From assembly GCF_963455295.1 (NCBI RefSeq), contig NZ_OY734020.1:3844001-3908000 (forward strand): a stretch of DNA of 64,000 nt. Reading direction: 5' to 3'. Below the pieces are notes generated by a model. The model did not search any database, was not told the origin of the DNA, and saw only the letters and a program-made list of their open reading frames with translations. The stretch comes from Candidatus Thiodiazotropha sp. CDECU1. GTDB lineage: Bacteria; Pseudomonadota; Gammaproteobacteria; Chromatiales; Chromatiaceae. Made by a program: the position numbers and the translations under genes. How positions within the stretch are numbered: the first letter of the stretch is position 1; every line of letters begins with the position of its first letter. Shown piece after piece: positions 1-9,500 of this stretch.

Positions 1-3
1 TCT

Positions 4-252
4 ATGCAAGCGCCGGTTCAATCTATGCAAACAGATCCCGATCAATCCATCGTGCAACGTTGCTACGCGGTGATCTACACTCCGAGCCAACGACGCAAGC
101 GTTTCCCGGAAAACTGCGTGCACCCGGTGGCCAATGCTGAAGAGGCATTGGCGACCGCCGCCGAGCAGATAGACTGCCATGCAGCGGAGGTAATGGGGCC
201 CTCCCGTTCATCTGAGGGATTTCGCCTCTACTATCTGCTGAGATGGCTTTAG
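4..252 (+). CDS. small conserved-looking hypothetical protein
   Basis: An 82-residue open frame with no family I can name. It is soluble, has no signal peptide, and has a well-behaved amino-acid mix (a segment around RCYAVIYTPSQRRKRFP, then an Ala/Glu-rich helix and a C-terminal LYYLLRWL). The frame is open to the window edge, so the true start could be the ATG at 4, the in-frame ATG at 25, or further upstream. It converges with the HIT-fold gene that ends at 281. I infer it is real because its composition matches the neighbours and the antisense frame is worse; function unknown. Confidence 0.5.
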   Translation: MQAPVQSMQTDPDQSIVQRCYAVIYTPSQRRKRFPENCVHPVANAEEALATAAEQIDCHAAEVMGPSRSSEGFRLYYLLRWL

Positions 253-280
253 CGACTGCTCCAACCCCAACCTAAGCCGA

Positions 281-1315
281 TCATACCTGAAGCTTATCCA
301 TCTCCTGCTCGATGGCCACCCCATCCAGGGTTTCGAAATCGGATCGACTGAAGGTGGTAATGCCACCGGCGAGCTCATACCAGGCAAACCCGCTCGTCCA
401 AGGTGCATGCTGATAGCTGCCTTGGCGTTTGCGTGCCAGGCAGTAGAGCCGTCCTGGCTGATAGATCAGATTGTAACTGGTTTCACGCTCATGCAGTGCC
501 TCTATATGGGCCCAGGCTGTAGCGGCCGAGGTAAATACCTCGCACCACAATGGATAGTCAATTTTCCCGCCATTGTGACGCCAGCACCCCTGCTCTATGG
601 GTAGAGGAGATGAACGCACATAGAGCTGGAAATGGAGATGATTGACAGAGGCGTAGGCGCCATAACTGTTGTAGGCGATTCCCAGGCCCGGTAAGCCTGC
701 CCCCAAACGCTCTGCCAGGGACCAGACATAGTCATGGTAGCGGGCAGTCAAGCGTTGCGGTAGTCGCGCACGCCGGTCAGGGACCAGCAGCCCGTGCAGA
801 GGAGCGAAAGGGAATTTGTTATACAGCAGTTCAACCTCAATCCCCAGTAACGCACCCGCCCAGAAGACCTCTTTGCGAAGATAGGGCTTGTTGAAATTGA
901 ATCCTTCAGGATCGAAGGGACGGCTGATACCCTGCACGGGCTGTCTGCTCATGCGTGAGGGCCGAAAGGCCCTGACATGGTTGAATTGCAGTTCCCACCC
1001 CCCCGATTGCCGAAACTCCGTGGCCTGTATACCCTCGAAACCGATTGCCATCAGCTTCAGAAAGACCAGCTGATCATCTTCGGCACCCGCCAGTTCACGA
1101 CCTTCGCTCAAGGCCTCGCGGCAGTAGGCAGCCAATTGGTCGAAGCGGTGCGCCAGGTCCTGCTTGAGTATCCGATAGATCTCGGTGTCAAAACAGGCAT
1201 TGGCGTGTACCAGGATATAGCTGCCCAGGCCGGGGTTGCTCAGTAACCGCTGCAACCCCGCAGTAAATGCCTGCCTCAGTGCCCCGCAGGAATCGAAGGG
1301 AGGTGCTGATTTCAA
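281..1315 (-). CDS. HIT-superfamily protein, VTC2/GDP-hexose phosphorylase-like
   Basis: 344 residues. The C-terminal half carries the segment NHLHFQLYVR, an H-x-H-x-Q HIT-type nucleotidyl-transfer motif, preceded by FAPLHGLLVPDR, typical of HIT and GalT folds. The layout resembles the GDP-D-glucose / GDP-L-galactose phosphorylase (GDPGP1/VTC2) branch of the superfamily, which transfers a nucleotide from an NDP-sugar to phosphate through a covalent histidine intermediate. No signal peptide or membrane segment, so cytoplasmic. It starts 3 nt after the stop of the upstream PCu(A)C gene, so the two are probably co-transcribed, an unexpected pairing. Family assignment moderate; substrate unknown. 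Confidence 0.6.
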   Translation of the reverse strand: MKSAPPFDSCGALRQAFTAGLQRLLSNPGLGSYILVHANACFDTEIYRILKQDLAHRFDQLAAYCREALSEGRELAGAEDDQLVFLKLMAIGFEGIQATEFRQSGGWELQFNHVRAFRPSRMSRQPVQGISRPFDPEGFNFNKPYLRKEVFWAGALLGIEVELLYNKFPFAPLHGLLVPDRRARLPQRLTARYHDYVWSLAERLGAGLPGLGIAYNSYGAYASVNHLHFQLYVRSSPLPIEQGCWRHNGGKIDYPLWCEVFTSAATAWAHIEALHERETSYNLIYQPGRLYCLARKRQGSYQHAPWTSGFAWYELAGGITTFSRSDFETLDGVAIEQEMDKLQV

Positions 1316-1318
1316 CTG

Positions 1319-1804
1319 TCAGTGCATATGACCCTGGTGGTCACCCTGTTTCATCTTCATCTGCAATTTGCGCACCGGGGCATCCACTTGCAGGCTCGAT
1401 CCATCCGCGAATGTCAGGGTCAAGGACAGCTTCTCATCAGGCACCAGTTTCTGCTTCAGACCGATAAGCATCACATGTAAACCGCCAGGCTGCAGCTTGA
1501 CAACCTCTCCGGCAGGCAGGTCGATCTTCTCCACCTTGCGCATGCGCATCATTCCCTCTTCCATGGTGTGAGTATGCAGCTCCACCACGTCAGCGGCAGG
1601 CGTGCTGGCTGACATCAAGGCACTGCCCTTATCTCCCTTGTTGTGCAACACCATGAAAGATGCCGAATTCGGCTGTCCAGGCGGTACAGCCCTGACATAG
1701 GGATCCTCCACCATGATGCCATCGGCGACAGAACCGGCGACAGCTGTCTGGCCAATAGCGATAAGAAACAGTCCGATGAGTGAAAAACGATTGAAATAGG
1801 TCAT
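1319..1804 (-). CDS. periplasmic copper chaperone PCu(A)C
   Basis: About 161 residues with an N-terminal signal peptide (FSLIGLFLIAIG, cleavage near AVAG). The mature part has the PCu(A)C pattern: VELHTHTMEEGMMRM followed by PGGLHVML gives the H/M ligand set that binds Cu(I). The C-terminus is His/Met-rich (ending HQGHMH), a common second copper site. Proteins of this family deliver copper to the CuA or CuB centre of terminal oxidases. The ATG at 1804 is preferred over the TTG at 1810 because the AGGAG at 1814-1818 is then 9 nt away. It precedes the HIT-fold gene in a two-gene operon. Confidence 0.88.
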   Translation of the reverse strand: MTYFNRFSLIGLFLIAIGQTAVAGSVADGIMVEDPYVRAVPPGQPNSASFMVLHNKGDKGSALMSASTPAADVVELHTHTMEEGMMRMRKVEKIDLPAGEVVKLQPGGLHVMLIGLKQKLVPDEKLSLTLTFADGSSLQVDAPVRKLQMKMKQGDHQGHMH

Positions 1805-2010
1805 ACTCAAAAACTCCTGATACTAAACACAACTTCTCTGTCCATCTCCATAATAATCAACCCGGAAATGGCTGGATCGACGGCTGACGAGAATGACATT
1901 AATGCCCCATTCAAAGCAAACCCGAGGGTGAGGATCGGGACGATTTATAGGTCATTTGCCACACATCGCGCCATTTACCCCAGCCAAACACCTGGTTCGC
2001 CCGATTTTTA

Positions 2011-2048
2011 TAAAAAAAAACGCCTGACTCAATGGCAGGCGTTTTTTC
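2011..2048. terminator. bidirectional intrinsic terminator
   Basis: A short GC-rich stem (CGCCTG at 2021-2026 pairing with CAGGCG at 2036-2041) is flanked by an A run on the left and a T run on the right, so it can terminate in both directions. On the minus strand it lies just past the stop of the cytochrome c gene (2074). Confidence 0.85.
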
Positions 2049-2073
2049 TATCTTGTGATGAGGATGAGCAGCT

Positions 2074-2397
2074 TTAGAGCGTCATCACCCACTCAACGAT
2101 GACCTTGATGTCTTCATCGCTGACATGAGCATTCGGTGGCATGGGTACAGGACCCCAAACGCCGGATCCGCCTGCCTTAACCTTTGCCGACAGCATCTCT
2201 ACGGCACCTTCCTGGCCCTTGTACTTAGCGGCAACCTCTTTATAAGCAGGACCGACAACCTTGGTTTCAACCTGGTGGCAGGCCATGCAGCCACGTTGAG
2301 TGGCGAGTGCCACAGGATCAGCGCTAGCAGTCGCCACTGCACCCAGGGACACAACTGTCGTACTGGCAGCCAGTAGCATAATTTTCATTTTATTCAT
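2074..2397 (-). CDS. class I cytochrome c (c8/c551-like)
   Basis: 107 residues: a signal peptide (IMLLAASTTVVSLGAVATASA), then a single haem-binding CMACH motif close to the mature N-terminus and a distal methionine in the VPMPP segment as probable sixth ligand. Size and layout match the small periplasmic c8/c551 electron carriers of gammaproteobacteria, which pass electrons to oxidases or denitrification enzymes. The proximity to a copper chaperone gene for oxidase maturation fits. A strong hairpin terminator follows it, so it is probably monocistronic. Confidence 0.9.
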   Translation of the reverse strand: MNKMKIMLLAASTTVVSLGAVATASADPVALATQRGCMACHQVETKVVGPAYKEVAAKYKGQEGAVEMLSAKVKAGGSGVWGPVPMPPNAHVSDEDIKVIVEWVMTL

Positions 2398-2656
2398 CAG
2401 GTAATTACCTCTAAAATCAAACAGTTAACACTTATACACCTGCAGGGACAAGAAACACCCTTCCCTAAAACTCGGCGGATTATAAAGTAAATAGACCACT
2501 AATAGCTATCAAAGACAATTATCAATCGCTTTAGTTTACATCAAATCACAACGGATCTTATGCCCTTGACGACGACTCTTCAGGGTCCACTTAGACACCG
2601 GAAACAGCTAACATCCGATGCAACACCAGTATACCAAGAAAGCCCTGAACGGCAGC

Positions 2657-3184
2657 TTAATGAGCCCCATCCTTGTCTGCCAAATGGGCCAGGTAGAGGG
2701 CTAATCCAAGGAGCGCAATACCGCCGGCGAACTGCAGCAGATCCATGGGCGTGGTGAAATCCATACCCAGGGCAAACTCAAAATAGCGCACCACCAGTAT
2801 CATCATCACAACCTTGGCGAGTCGGCTTTTCAGATCGTCCAGACTGGTGATCATCAAGACATTTGAGGCACTCTCAGAGTGCTCCGCATGATCTATTTTG
2901 CTGATAAAGAGCTCATACAGTCCCAGGGAGAAGATCAGCAGCACTGTCGCCAGCAGATAACCGTCCACGATCTCCACCACATGGGTAATGGTGGTGGAGC
3001 GTAGATCGACCCTCTGCTCGGGACTGAGGGATGGCGAGGCATAATCTCCAAGGTGGGAGATCATGTAGAAAGCATCCACCGAAGCCATATAGAACATTGC
3101 AATGGCTGCTGCCATGCTCGCGACCACGGCAGCCAGGACGACAAGTCGACTGCCCCAAAGAATTTGTTCAAACTTATTTTCCAC
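2657..3184 (-). CDS. YqhA / UPF0114 family inner-membrane protein
   Basis: 175 residues. The start (EQILWGSRLVVLAAVVASM) and the central GLYELFISKID segment are hallmarks of the YqhA/UPF0114 family. There are about four membrane segments, near residues 10-32, 68-92, 118-135 and 148-166. Members are small multi-spanning proteins of unknown role. It stands alone, back to back with rapA (start 3351), so the 3185-3350 space probably holds two divergent promoters. Family call confident; function open. Confidence 0.8.
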   Translation of the reverse strand: MENKFEQILWGSRLVVLAAVVASMAAAIAMFYMASVDAFYMISHLGDYASPSLSPEQRVDLRSTTITHVVEIVDGYLLATVLLIFSLGLYELFISKIDHAEHSESASNVLMITSLDDLKSRLAKVVMMILVVRYFEFALGMDFTTPMDLLQFAGGIALLGLALYLAHLADKDGAH

Positions 3185-3350
3185 AATCCACCACGCTCAG
3201 TTTACCGTCGGGATATTATTCCCTGCTGTCGCCCAGACTCAAGTCTTTTCCCGCAAAAAGCCATCCGCAGGCCAGATCGTCCCGCAACCCTAGACTGGAC
3301 CGATATCAGTGAAGTGATATTATCTGCCTCTTTTTCCAGGACCATACCCT

Positions 3351-6230
3351 ATGCCACTCTTCTTACCCGGCCAACGCTGGATCAGTGATAGCGAATCCGA
3401 GCTGGGTCTGGGCAGCATCGTGAAGTGTGAAGGGCGCACGGTCACCATCCATTTTCCCGCGGTCGGAGAAAACAGGGTGTATGCCCAACAGGGGGCTCCG
3501 CTGACACGGGTTGCCTTCACAGCGGGTGACAGGGTCGAAAGCCGTGATGGCGGCACTCTGCTGGTGAAACGCGTGGTCGAGGAGAACGGCTGCCTGACCT
3601 ACCTGGGAGAAGACCGGGCTGGGGAGCAGCGCGCGCTCAAGGAAACGGATCTCAGCGACTCGTTACGCATCGACCAACCCCAGCAACGGCTCTCTGGGGG
3701 ACAGGTCGACCCGCCTCACTGGTTCAATCTGCGCTATCACACCCTGCGCCAGCTCGGGCGACATCTGCAATCACCCATACTCGGCCTGGGTGGACCCAGG
3801 ATCGATCTGATCCCCCATCAGCTCTACATCGCCCACGAAGTGGCAAACCGGCCCAATCCCCGGGTACTGCTGGCCGATGAGGTGGGACTCGGCAAGACCA
3901 TCGAGGCCTGCCTGATACTGCATCATCAGATTATGACAGGACGCACCAGCCGAGCCCTGATCCTGGTTCCGGATCCACTCGTCCATCAGTGGCTGGTGGA
4001 ACTGATGCGGCGTTTCAATCTCAGGTTCCGAATCTTCGACGAGGAGACCTGCCAGGCCATCCAGGATTCGGGGCAGGGTGACAACCCCTTCCATGCCGAA
4101 CAGCTGGTACTCTGCAGCCTCGATCTCTTCCATCACAATGCTCAACGCCTCAGCCAGGCACTGGATGGGGGTTGGGATATGTTGATTGTGGATGAGGCAC
4201 ATCATCTGACCTGGTCCGCCGAGGATCCCAGTGCGGAGTATCTGCTGGTCGAGGCCCTGGCCCTGAAAACCCCGGGGGTGCTGCTGTTGACGGCCACCCC
4301 GGAGCAGTTGGGGCAAGCGGGGCACTTTGCCCGTCTGCGCTTACTCGACCCGGATCGTTACTATGACCTGCAGGCCTTTCAGGAGGAGGAGCGACACTAC
4401 CAGCCAGTCGCGGATGCAGTGGAGCAACTACTCCACCACAACCGGGTGTCCCCGGAGGGGGCACAACAGTTGCGGGATATCCTGGACGAGAGCGAACAAC
4501 AACTCCTGCAGCCCCTGCTCGAAGCAAGTGACGCCGATGCAGCACAACGGGATGCGGCCAGAGAGACCCTGATCGGGACCTTACTCGATCGACACGGTAC
4601 CGGCCGGGTGTTGTTTCGAAATACCCGTGCCGGTGTCAGCGGCTTTCCCGCGCGGGAGTTGCACAGCTATCCGCTGCCGCTGCCCAGGGGATACGAGGAC
4701 ATGCTCGGAAGGCAGAGCGATGCACCAGCTGAATTGAGCCTCACACCCGAACGTCTATATGCCTACCGAGGACATCCCAGCTGGTGGCGGGAAGACCCGA
4801 GGGTTGGATGGGTGATTGAGCAGCTGCGGCAACAGGTCTCCAGGAAATATCTGCTGATCTGCGCCCACGCGGAGACTGCCATCGAGCTGCAGGAGGCTAT
4901 CCGGGTGCAGACCGGTATCGGTGCAGCCCTGTTCCACGAACGCATGAGCATCATCGAACGGGATCGATCAGCCGCCTGGTTCGCCGATCCCCAGGGGGCC
5001 AGACTGATGATCTGCTCCGAGATCGGCAGCGAGGGCCGTAATTTTCAGTTCGCCCACCACCTGATCCTCTTCGACCTGCCCCTGGATCCTGACCTGCTGG
5101 AGCAGCGCATCGGCAGACTCGACCGGATCGGTCAGAAAGAGACGGTGCAGATCCATCTCCCCTACCTGGACCCCGGTCCACAATCGATACTGCTGCATTG
5201 GTACCGGGATGGCCTGGATGCCTTCAGCCACCCGGTGCCCGGTGCTCACCAGCTCTTCAGACAGCTCAGCCCACGACTCTGGGAGACCCTGGAGAGTGGG
5301 GATGGGGAAAGGGACCTGGATCAACTCCTGGAAGAGACCCGTCAACTCAGGACAGCCACCCAGCAACGTCTGCAGCAGGGTCGCGACCATCTGTTAGAGC
5401 TGGGCGCCTGCCGTGAACCCAGTGCCAGCTGGCTGGTGGGCGAGCTGCAGGCGCAGGATCGATCCCAGCATCTGCGTCACTATCTCGAACAGCTGTTCAA
5501 CAGTTACAACATCGACACCGAGGAGCTGGGGGAGGCCGGCATTATTCTGCACCCGGGGGAGCAGGTTATTGCAGGTCAGCTCCCCGGCCTGCCAGCAGAG
5601 GGGATGACAGCCACCTATAGCCGTAGCGATGCCCTGGCCCATGAGGAGCGCCAACTGCTGACCTGGGAGCATCCATTGGTCAGCAATGCCATGGAACAGA
5701 TCATCGGCCAGCAGACCGGCAACAGCTCCGCGATTGCCTGCAGGCATGCAAAGCTGAAGTCGGGACAACTGCTGCTGGAGTCCCTGTTCGTGGTCGAATG
5801 TCTTGCCCCAGGCAAACTGCATGTGGGCCGTTTCCTGCCGCCGACACTGATTCGCATCCTGCTGGATGCCAATGGCAAGCGATGGGACCATATGATCGAA
5901 TGTGATGAACTGCTTGAGAATGCCCAGACCCTGGATACACCAACCCTGATGCCGGTTATCGAGACCTACCGTGGACAGGTAAGAGATTTGCTGAAACAGG
6001 CTGAAACCGCGGCACATCACAACGTGGAGCCGCTAAAAACAAGCGCCGTCAACAACATGATGCAGCACTATACAGAAGAGATTCAGCGCATGACGGCACT
6101 GAAAAAACACAATCCAGGGATACGCGAAGAGGAGATCCGCCTGATGCAGGACCAGGGCATGGCCCTGCACCAACATCTACACTCTGCCAGGGTGCGTCTG
6201 GATGCGGTGCGTCTGATAGTATCCCTTTAG
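3351..6230 (+). CDS. rapA: RNA polymerase-associated ATPase RapA (HepA)
   Basis: 959 residues, close to the 968 of E. coli RapA. The N-terminal Tudor-like region begins MPLFLPGQRW and SELGLGSIV. The SWI2/SNF2 ATPase has Walker A around residues 175-186 (ADEVGLGKTIEA) and Walker B DEAHH near 280. The second RecA lobe has SEIGSEGRNFQFA and QRIGRLDRIGQ (motifs V and VI). RapA binds RNA polymerase and helps recycle it after termination using ATP. Single gene, ended by a 20-bp palindrome that overlaps its stop codon. Confidence 0.97.
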   Translation: MPLFLPGQRWISDSESELGLGSIVKCEGRTVTIHFPAVGENRVYAQQGAPLTRVAFTAGDRVESRDGGTLLVKRVVEENGCLTYLGEDRAGEQRALKETDLSDSLRIDQPQQRLSGGQVDPPHWFNLRYHTLRQLGRHLQSPILGLGGPRIDLIPHQLYIAHEVANRPNPRVLLADEVGLGKTIEACLILHHQIMTGRTSRALILVPDPLVHQWLVELMRRFNLRFRIFDEETCQAIQDSGQGDNPFHAEQLVLCSLDLFHHNAQRLSQALDGGWDMLIVDEAHHLTWSAEDPSAEYLLVEALALKTPGVLLLTATPEQLGQAGHFARLRLLDPDRYYDLQAFQEEERHYQPVADAVEQLLHHNRVSPEGAQQLRDILDESEQQLLQPLLEASDADAAQRDAARETLIGTLLDRHGTGRVLFRNTRAGVSGFPARELHSYPLPLPRGYEDMLGRQSDAPAELSLTPERLYAYRGHPSWWREDPRVGWVIEQLRQQVSRKYLLICAHAETAIELQEAIRVQTGIGAALFHERMSIIERDRSAAWFADPQGARLMICSEIGSEGRNFQFAHHLILFDLPLDPDLLEQRIGRLDRIGQKETVQIHLPYLDPGPQSILLHWYRDGLDAFSHPVPGAHQLFRQLSPRLWETLESGDGERDLDQLLEETRQLRTATQQRLQQGRDHLLELGACREPSASWLVGELQAQDRSQHLRHYLEQLFNSYNIDTEELGEAGIILHPGEQVIAGQLPGLPAEGMTATYSRSDALAHEERQLLTWEHPLVSNAMEQIIGQQTGNSSAIACRHAKLKSGQLLLESLFVVECLAPGKLHVGRFLPPTLIRILLDANGKRWDHMIECDELLENAQTLDTPTLMPVIETYRGQVRDLLKQAETAAHHNVEPLKTSAVNNMMQHYTEEIQRMTALKKHNPGIREEEIRLMQDQGMALHQHLHSARVRLDAVRLIVSL

Positions 6231-6248
6231 GGCCTGTTAACAGGCCCT
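6229..6248. repeat. 20-bp perfect palindrome at the rapA stop
   Basis: AGGGCCTGTT followed by its exact complement AACAGGCCCT. It starts within the rapA stop codon. Fifteen bases of it, GTTAACAGGCCCTAG (6236-6250), recur in the same orientation at 8644-8658, overlapping the rsuA stop. The two copies therefore bracket exactly the GGDEF-EAL gene. It may act as a weak terminator, since there is a good stem but no T run. Confidence 0.6.
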
Positions 6249-6286
6249 AGTTAACCGATGCAGAGAGTGTGATCCGAGCTGCCTTG

Positions 6287-8536
6287 CTACTCAAACAGTT
6301 GTTCGATGGGGTATGGGCGGCAAATACCGTAGCCCTGGGCATAATCGATGCCGATGTCTTCCAGGCGATGCAAGACCCTTTTGTTTTCCACAAACTCCGC
6401 AATCGTCTCCAGGCCCATGATATGCCCGATCCGGTTTATTGCATCCACCATCGAATCATCGATCAGGTTGTCAAGCATCTCTTTGACGAATGCACCGTCA
6501 ATCTTCAGGTACTCCACTGGCAGGTGCTTGAGATAGCCGAAGGATGAGAGACCACTACCGAAATCATCCAGGGCGAATTCACAACCAAAACGTTGCAGTG
6601 TCCGCATGAAGTGTTCCGCAGAGGTGAGGTTCGATATGGCTGCGGTTTCAGTGACTTCGAAGCAGAGCATCCCCTTCGGAATAGCATAACGTTTGATGCA
6701 GTCCAAAATCATATTCAGCACATCTTCGTCACACAGTGATTGACCCGACAAGTTGACGAAGTAACGTCGCTCCGCGGCGAGACAAACCTCTCGGTGATCC
6801 TCTATATAACGCATCAGGCGATCAATTACCCAGCGGTCCACTCTCGGCATCAGGTCGAATCTTTCCGCAGCCGGGATAAAGGCCCCGGGCAGGATCAATT
6901 CTCCTGACTCGTCCAGCATCCGGATCAATACCTCCACATGCTCTGCTGCATTTTCCCTGTTAATCGACTTTATCGGTTGCACATAGAGGGTGAAGCGATC
7001 CTCATCCAGGGCACTGCGAATCTGGGTAACCCATTTCGCTTCGCCATGTCGTTTGGCGGCAGAGCTCCCGAGAGGATCGTAGATATGAATCTTGTTCCTG
7101 CCCTCCTCCTTGGCGGAGAAACAGGCCGAATCGGCAAAGCTCAGGATCTGTTGCAGATCCTTACTCTGGTCATCGATGGCGACCATTCCGACACTGACGC
7201 TCTGGGAGAAGCTCTTATCACCATACACAAAACGAAACCCTTGGATCGAGCGGCGAATACTGTCAGCGATCCGTTCCGCCGCAGCGACTGAACACTGAGT
7301 CAAGAGAATGCCGAACTCATCCCCACCCATCCTGGCCAGCAGATCGCTGTTGCGGATGGATCGTTTGATCAGACTGGCAAGTTGACGCAGCAGCTCATCC
7401 CCGGCGGCATGGCCACAGTTGTCATTGACGATCTTGAAGCGATCTATATCAAGATAGAGCAGACAGTGTCCGCTACCCTTAACTACGGGTTGTTCCAATA
7501 AGGTTGCTAATTGCCTATCGAATTCGGTTCGATTGTAGAGCCTTGTGACCGGATCGTGACTTGACTGCCAACTCAACTGTGCCGCCAACTTCCTTGATTG
7601 GCTGGTGTCTTTGAACACCAACACCATGCTTTCCAGATTTCCCGCTTCATCCTTAAGGCTGGTAATCGTTTGCTGCACCGGCAGACTCAGTCCTTCCCTA
7701 TGTTTCAATACCAGTTGTTTTCCTTCGCTATCGATAATCTGTTCCAACCCAAGCGGGTTCTTATCTGAACTCGACTCATCGAAAAGCCGATACACCTCGG
7801 TCAGTCGGCGCCCAACCATCTGCCGGTTGTGATAGCCCGTCATCCCTTCAGCGGCCAGATTGGAAAACTCCACCCTGCCATTCGCATCGATCAGAATAAC
7901 CGCATCTTCCACCGATGACAGCATCGCCCGAGTCCGCTGCTCCGCCACGCTGCTGGCAGTCAACTGCTCCTGCTGAGCGCGCATGGTGTCGATTTCACTG
8001 ATCTGCACCAGACAATAGCCTGGATGCATCATCAGCGGCTTGACACTGACCCGAATAAAACGCTCCTCATCGATGTTGAACAGGTGACGGGAACAGGAGA
8101 GTGAGAAATAGGCCTGCAGAGAACCATCGGATTGGGGCGCCTTCACGGCAGTGAGCACCATCTTTGAGAAGCGGGGTCCTGCCAGTTGCGGGATAAGTTC
8201 ATCAAGGGGCCTGGTTATCGCCTCTTGATCCATCATTCCGGTTATGTCCGCCAGATGCCGATTCCAGGCGACCACTCGCCGCTCAGTGTTGATAAGGCAG
8301 AGACCAACATCACACGCTTCGATCACTTCCTGCAGTTGCACCAGATCACTCTGGGAGAAAACACCTACCTGAAGCGCCTCTATTGAACCCTTCCCCTGCA
8401 CGACCATACCTCTTGAACCAGACTCTATATCGTAGTGGCGAACTAAATTCTTATAATCTAGATATGCAGTGGCTGAATCTTTCAGCGCCTGATCATCTTT
8501 AGCTTTTGTTTTCCGCCGGCTGTGGGCGGTAATCAC
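6287..8536 (-). CDS. PAS-PAS-GGDEF-EAL cyclic-di-GMP enzyme
   Basis: 749 residues, cytoplasmic. Two PAS-like sensor domains lie at about 65-180 and 205-315. The GGDEF domain is at about 325-480, with an intact GGDEF signature at 405-409 and an RxxD inhibitory site just before it. The EAL domain is at about 495-749. The EAL triplet reads EVL, but the other phosphodiesterase residues look intact: the NLSGQS Asn, FEVTET, DDFGSG with the following LKIDG lysine, and IAEFVEN. It could both make and degrade c-di-GMP, with PAS-controlled balance. The ligand is not predictable. It stands alone between rapA and rsuA, flanked by a 15-bp direct repeat. Confidence 0.93.
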   Translation of the reverse strand: MITAHSRRKTKAKDDQALKDSATAYLDYKNLVRHYDIESGSRGMVVQGKGSIEALQVGVFSQSDLVQLQEVIEACDVGLCLINTERRVVAWNRHLADITGMMDQEAITRPLDELIPQLAGPRFSKMVLTAVKAPQSDGSLQAYFSLSCSRHLFNIDEERFIRVSVKPLMMHPGYCLVQISEIDTMRAQQEQLTASSVAEQRTRAMLSSVEDAVILIDANGRVEFSNLAAEGMTGYHNRQMVGRRLTEVYRLFDESSSDKNPLGLEQIIDSEGKQLVLKHREGLSLPVQQTITSLKDEAGNLESMVLVFKDTSQSRKLAAQLSWQSSHDPVTRLYNRTEFDRQLATLLEQPVVKGSGHCLLYLDIDRFKIVNDNCGHAAGDELLRQLASLIKRSIRNSDLLARMGGDEFGILLTQCSVAAAERIADSIRRSIQGFRFVYGDKSFSQSVSVGMVAIDDQSKDLQQILSFADSACFSAKEEGRNKIHIYDPLGSSAAKRHGEAKWVTQIRSALDEDRFTLYVQPIKSINRENAAEHVEVLIRMLDESGELILPGAFIPAAERFDLMPRVDRWVIDRLMRYIEDHREVCLAAERRYFVNLSGQSLCDEDVLNMILDCIKRYAIPKGMLCFEVTETAAISNLTSAEHFMRTLQRFGCEFALDDFGSGLSSFGYLKHLPVEYLKIDGAFVKEMLDNLIDDSMVDAINRIGHIMGLETIAEFVENKRVLHRLEDIGIDYAQGYGICRPYPIEQLFE

Positions 8537-8654
8537 GACAAGAAGTATCAGGTCATCGTCCTTATTTATGCATGCGGACCCCTGCCCGAAAGCAGGTTGA
8601 CTTAATATAGGAGCGGCAGGTCTACACTGGAACTTTAATGGAAGTTAACAGGCC

Positions 8655-9365
8655 CTAGAACAGGCCGACCTCTCGCGGCGTCAATGGGCGATACTCTCCC
8701 GGCAACAGGGATTGATCCAACAACAATCCGCCAATCGACAACCGATGCAGACCCTCCACATGATTTCCCAGCGCCGCGAACATACGCTTCACCTGGTGAT
8801 ATCTGCCTTCGGTAATGGTCAAGCGTAGCTCGAGCGCCGATAGCTGTTCAACGGTTGCCGGTTTTGTCGGTTTAGTCTCCCCCTTAAGCAGCAGGCCGGT
8901 TTCCAGTTTCGATATCTGTCCAGCCGTCAGGGGCTCGGCGAGAGTGACGGCATAGCTCTTGGGACAGTGATTCGAGGGTGCGGTGATACGATGGGACCAC
9001 TGACCGTCATCGGTCACCAGCACCAATCCCGAGCTATCGATATCGAGCCGTCCGGCGATGTGCAGCCCGGTCCGCTTAGGGACATCGAACAGATCCAGGA
9101 CTGTTCTTTGGCTGGGATCATGGGCGGCACTGACCACACCAATGGGTTTGTTTAACATGAAATAGCGCGGCAGGGGGGGCGCCACCATTGACTCATCAAG
9201 GTACACTTCGGCATCGAGGCGAACAGGCAAGGACGCCTTTTTGATCTGAACCCCGTCAACCCTGACCCTTCCGGCGCGAATCACCCGCTGCACCTGGGAT
9301 CGGCTCAGTGAGGTGGCGTTGCTGATGAAGCGATCGATCCGGATCACCGCCTTGAGCGCGGTCAT
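8655..9365 (-). CDS. rsuA: 16S rRNA pseudouridine synthase RsuA
   Basis: 236 residues with an N-terminal S4 RNA-binding domain (about 8-60: IRIDRFISNATSLSRSQVQR) and a pseudouridine synthase domain. The catalytic aspartate sits in GRLDIDSSGL and a typical C-terminal GRYHQVKRMF motif is present. The family converts U516 of 16S rRNA to pseudouridine. The length is normal. RsuA is preferred over RluB/E/F because of overall length and layout, but paralogue identity is not certain. Its stop codon overlaps a copy of the GTTAACAGGCCC repeat. Confidence 0.85.
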   Translation of the reverse strand: MTALKAVIRIDRFISNATSLSRSQVQRVIRAGRVRVDGVQIKKASLPVRLDAEVYLDESMVAPPLPRYFMLNKPIGVVSAAHDPSQRTVLDLFDVPKRTGLHIAGRLDIDSSGLVLVTDDGQWSHRITAPSNHCPKSYAVTLAEPLTAGQISKLETGLLLKGETKPTKPATVEQLSALELRLTITEGRYHQVKRMFAALGNHVEGLHRLSIGGLLLDQSLLPGEYRPLTPREVGLF

Positions 9366-9500
9366 GTCTCATCACCCCGAAGAGCAGTCCTTATCAGGCA
9401 GTTGATTATGCATAAAAAATCTTTTCTGCTTCGGCTGTGCCGACTATCCGGATGCTGCGTACTTCTCATTTTCTGTAAGCCGCCTGGATTTGAATTTTGA

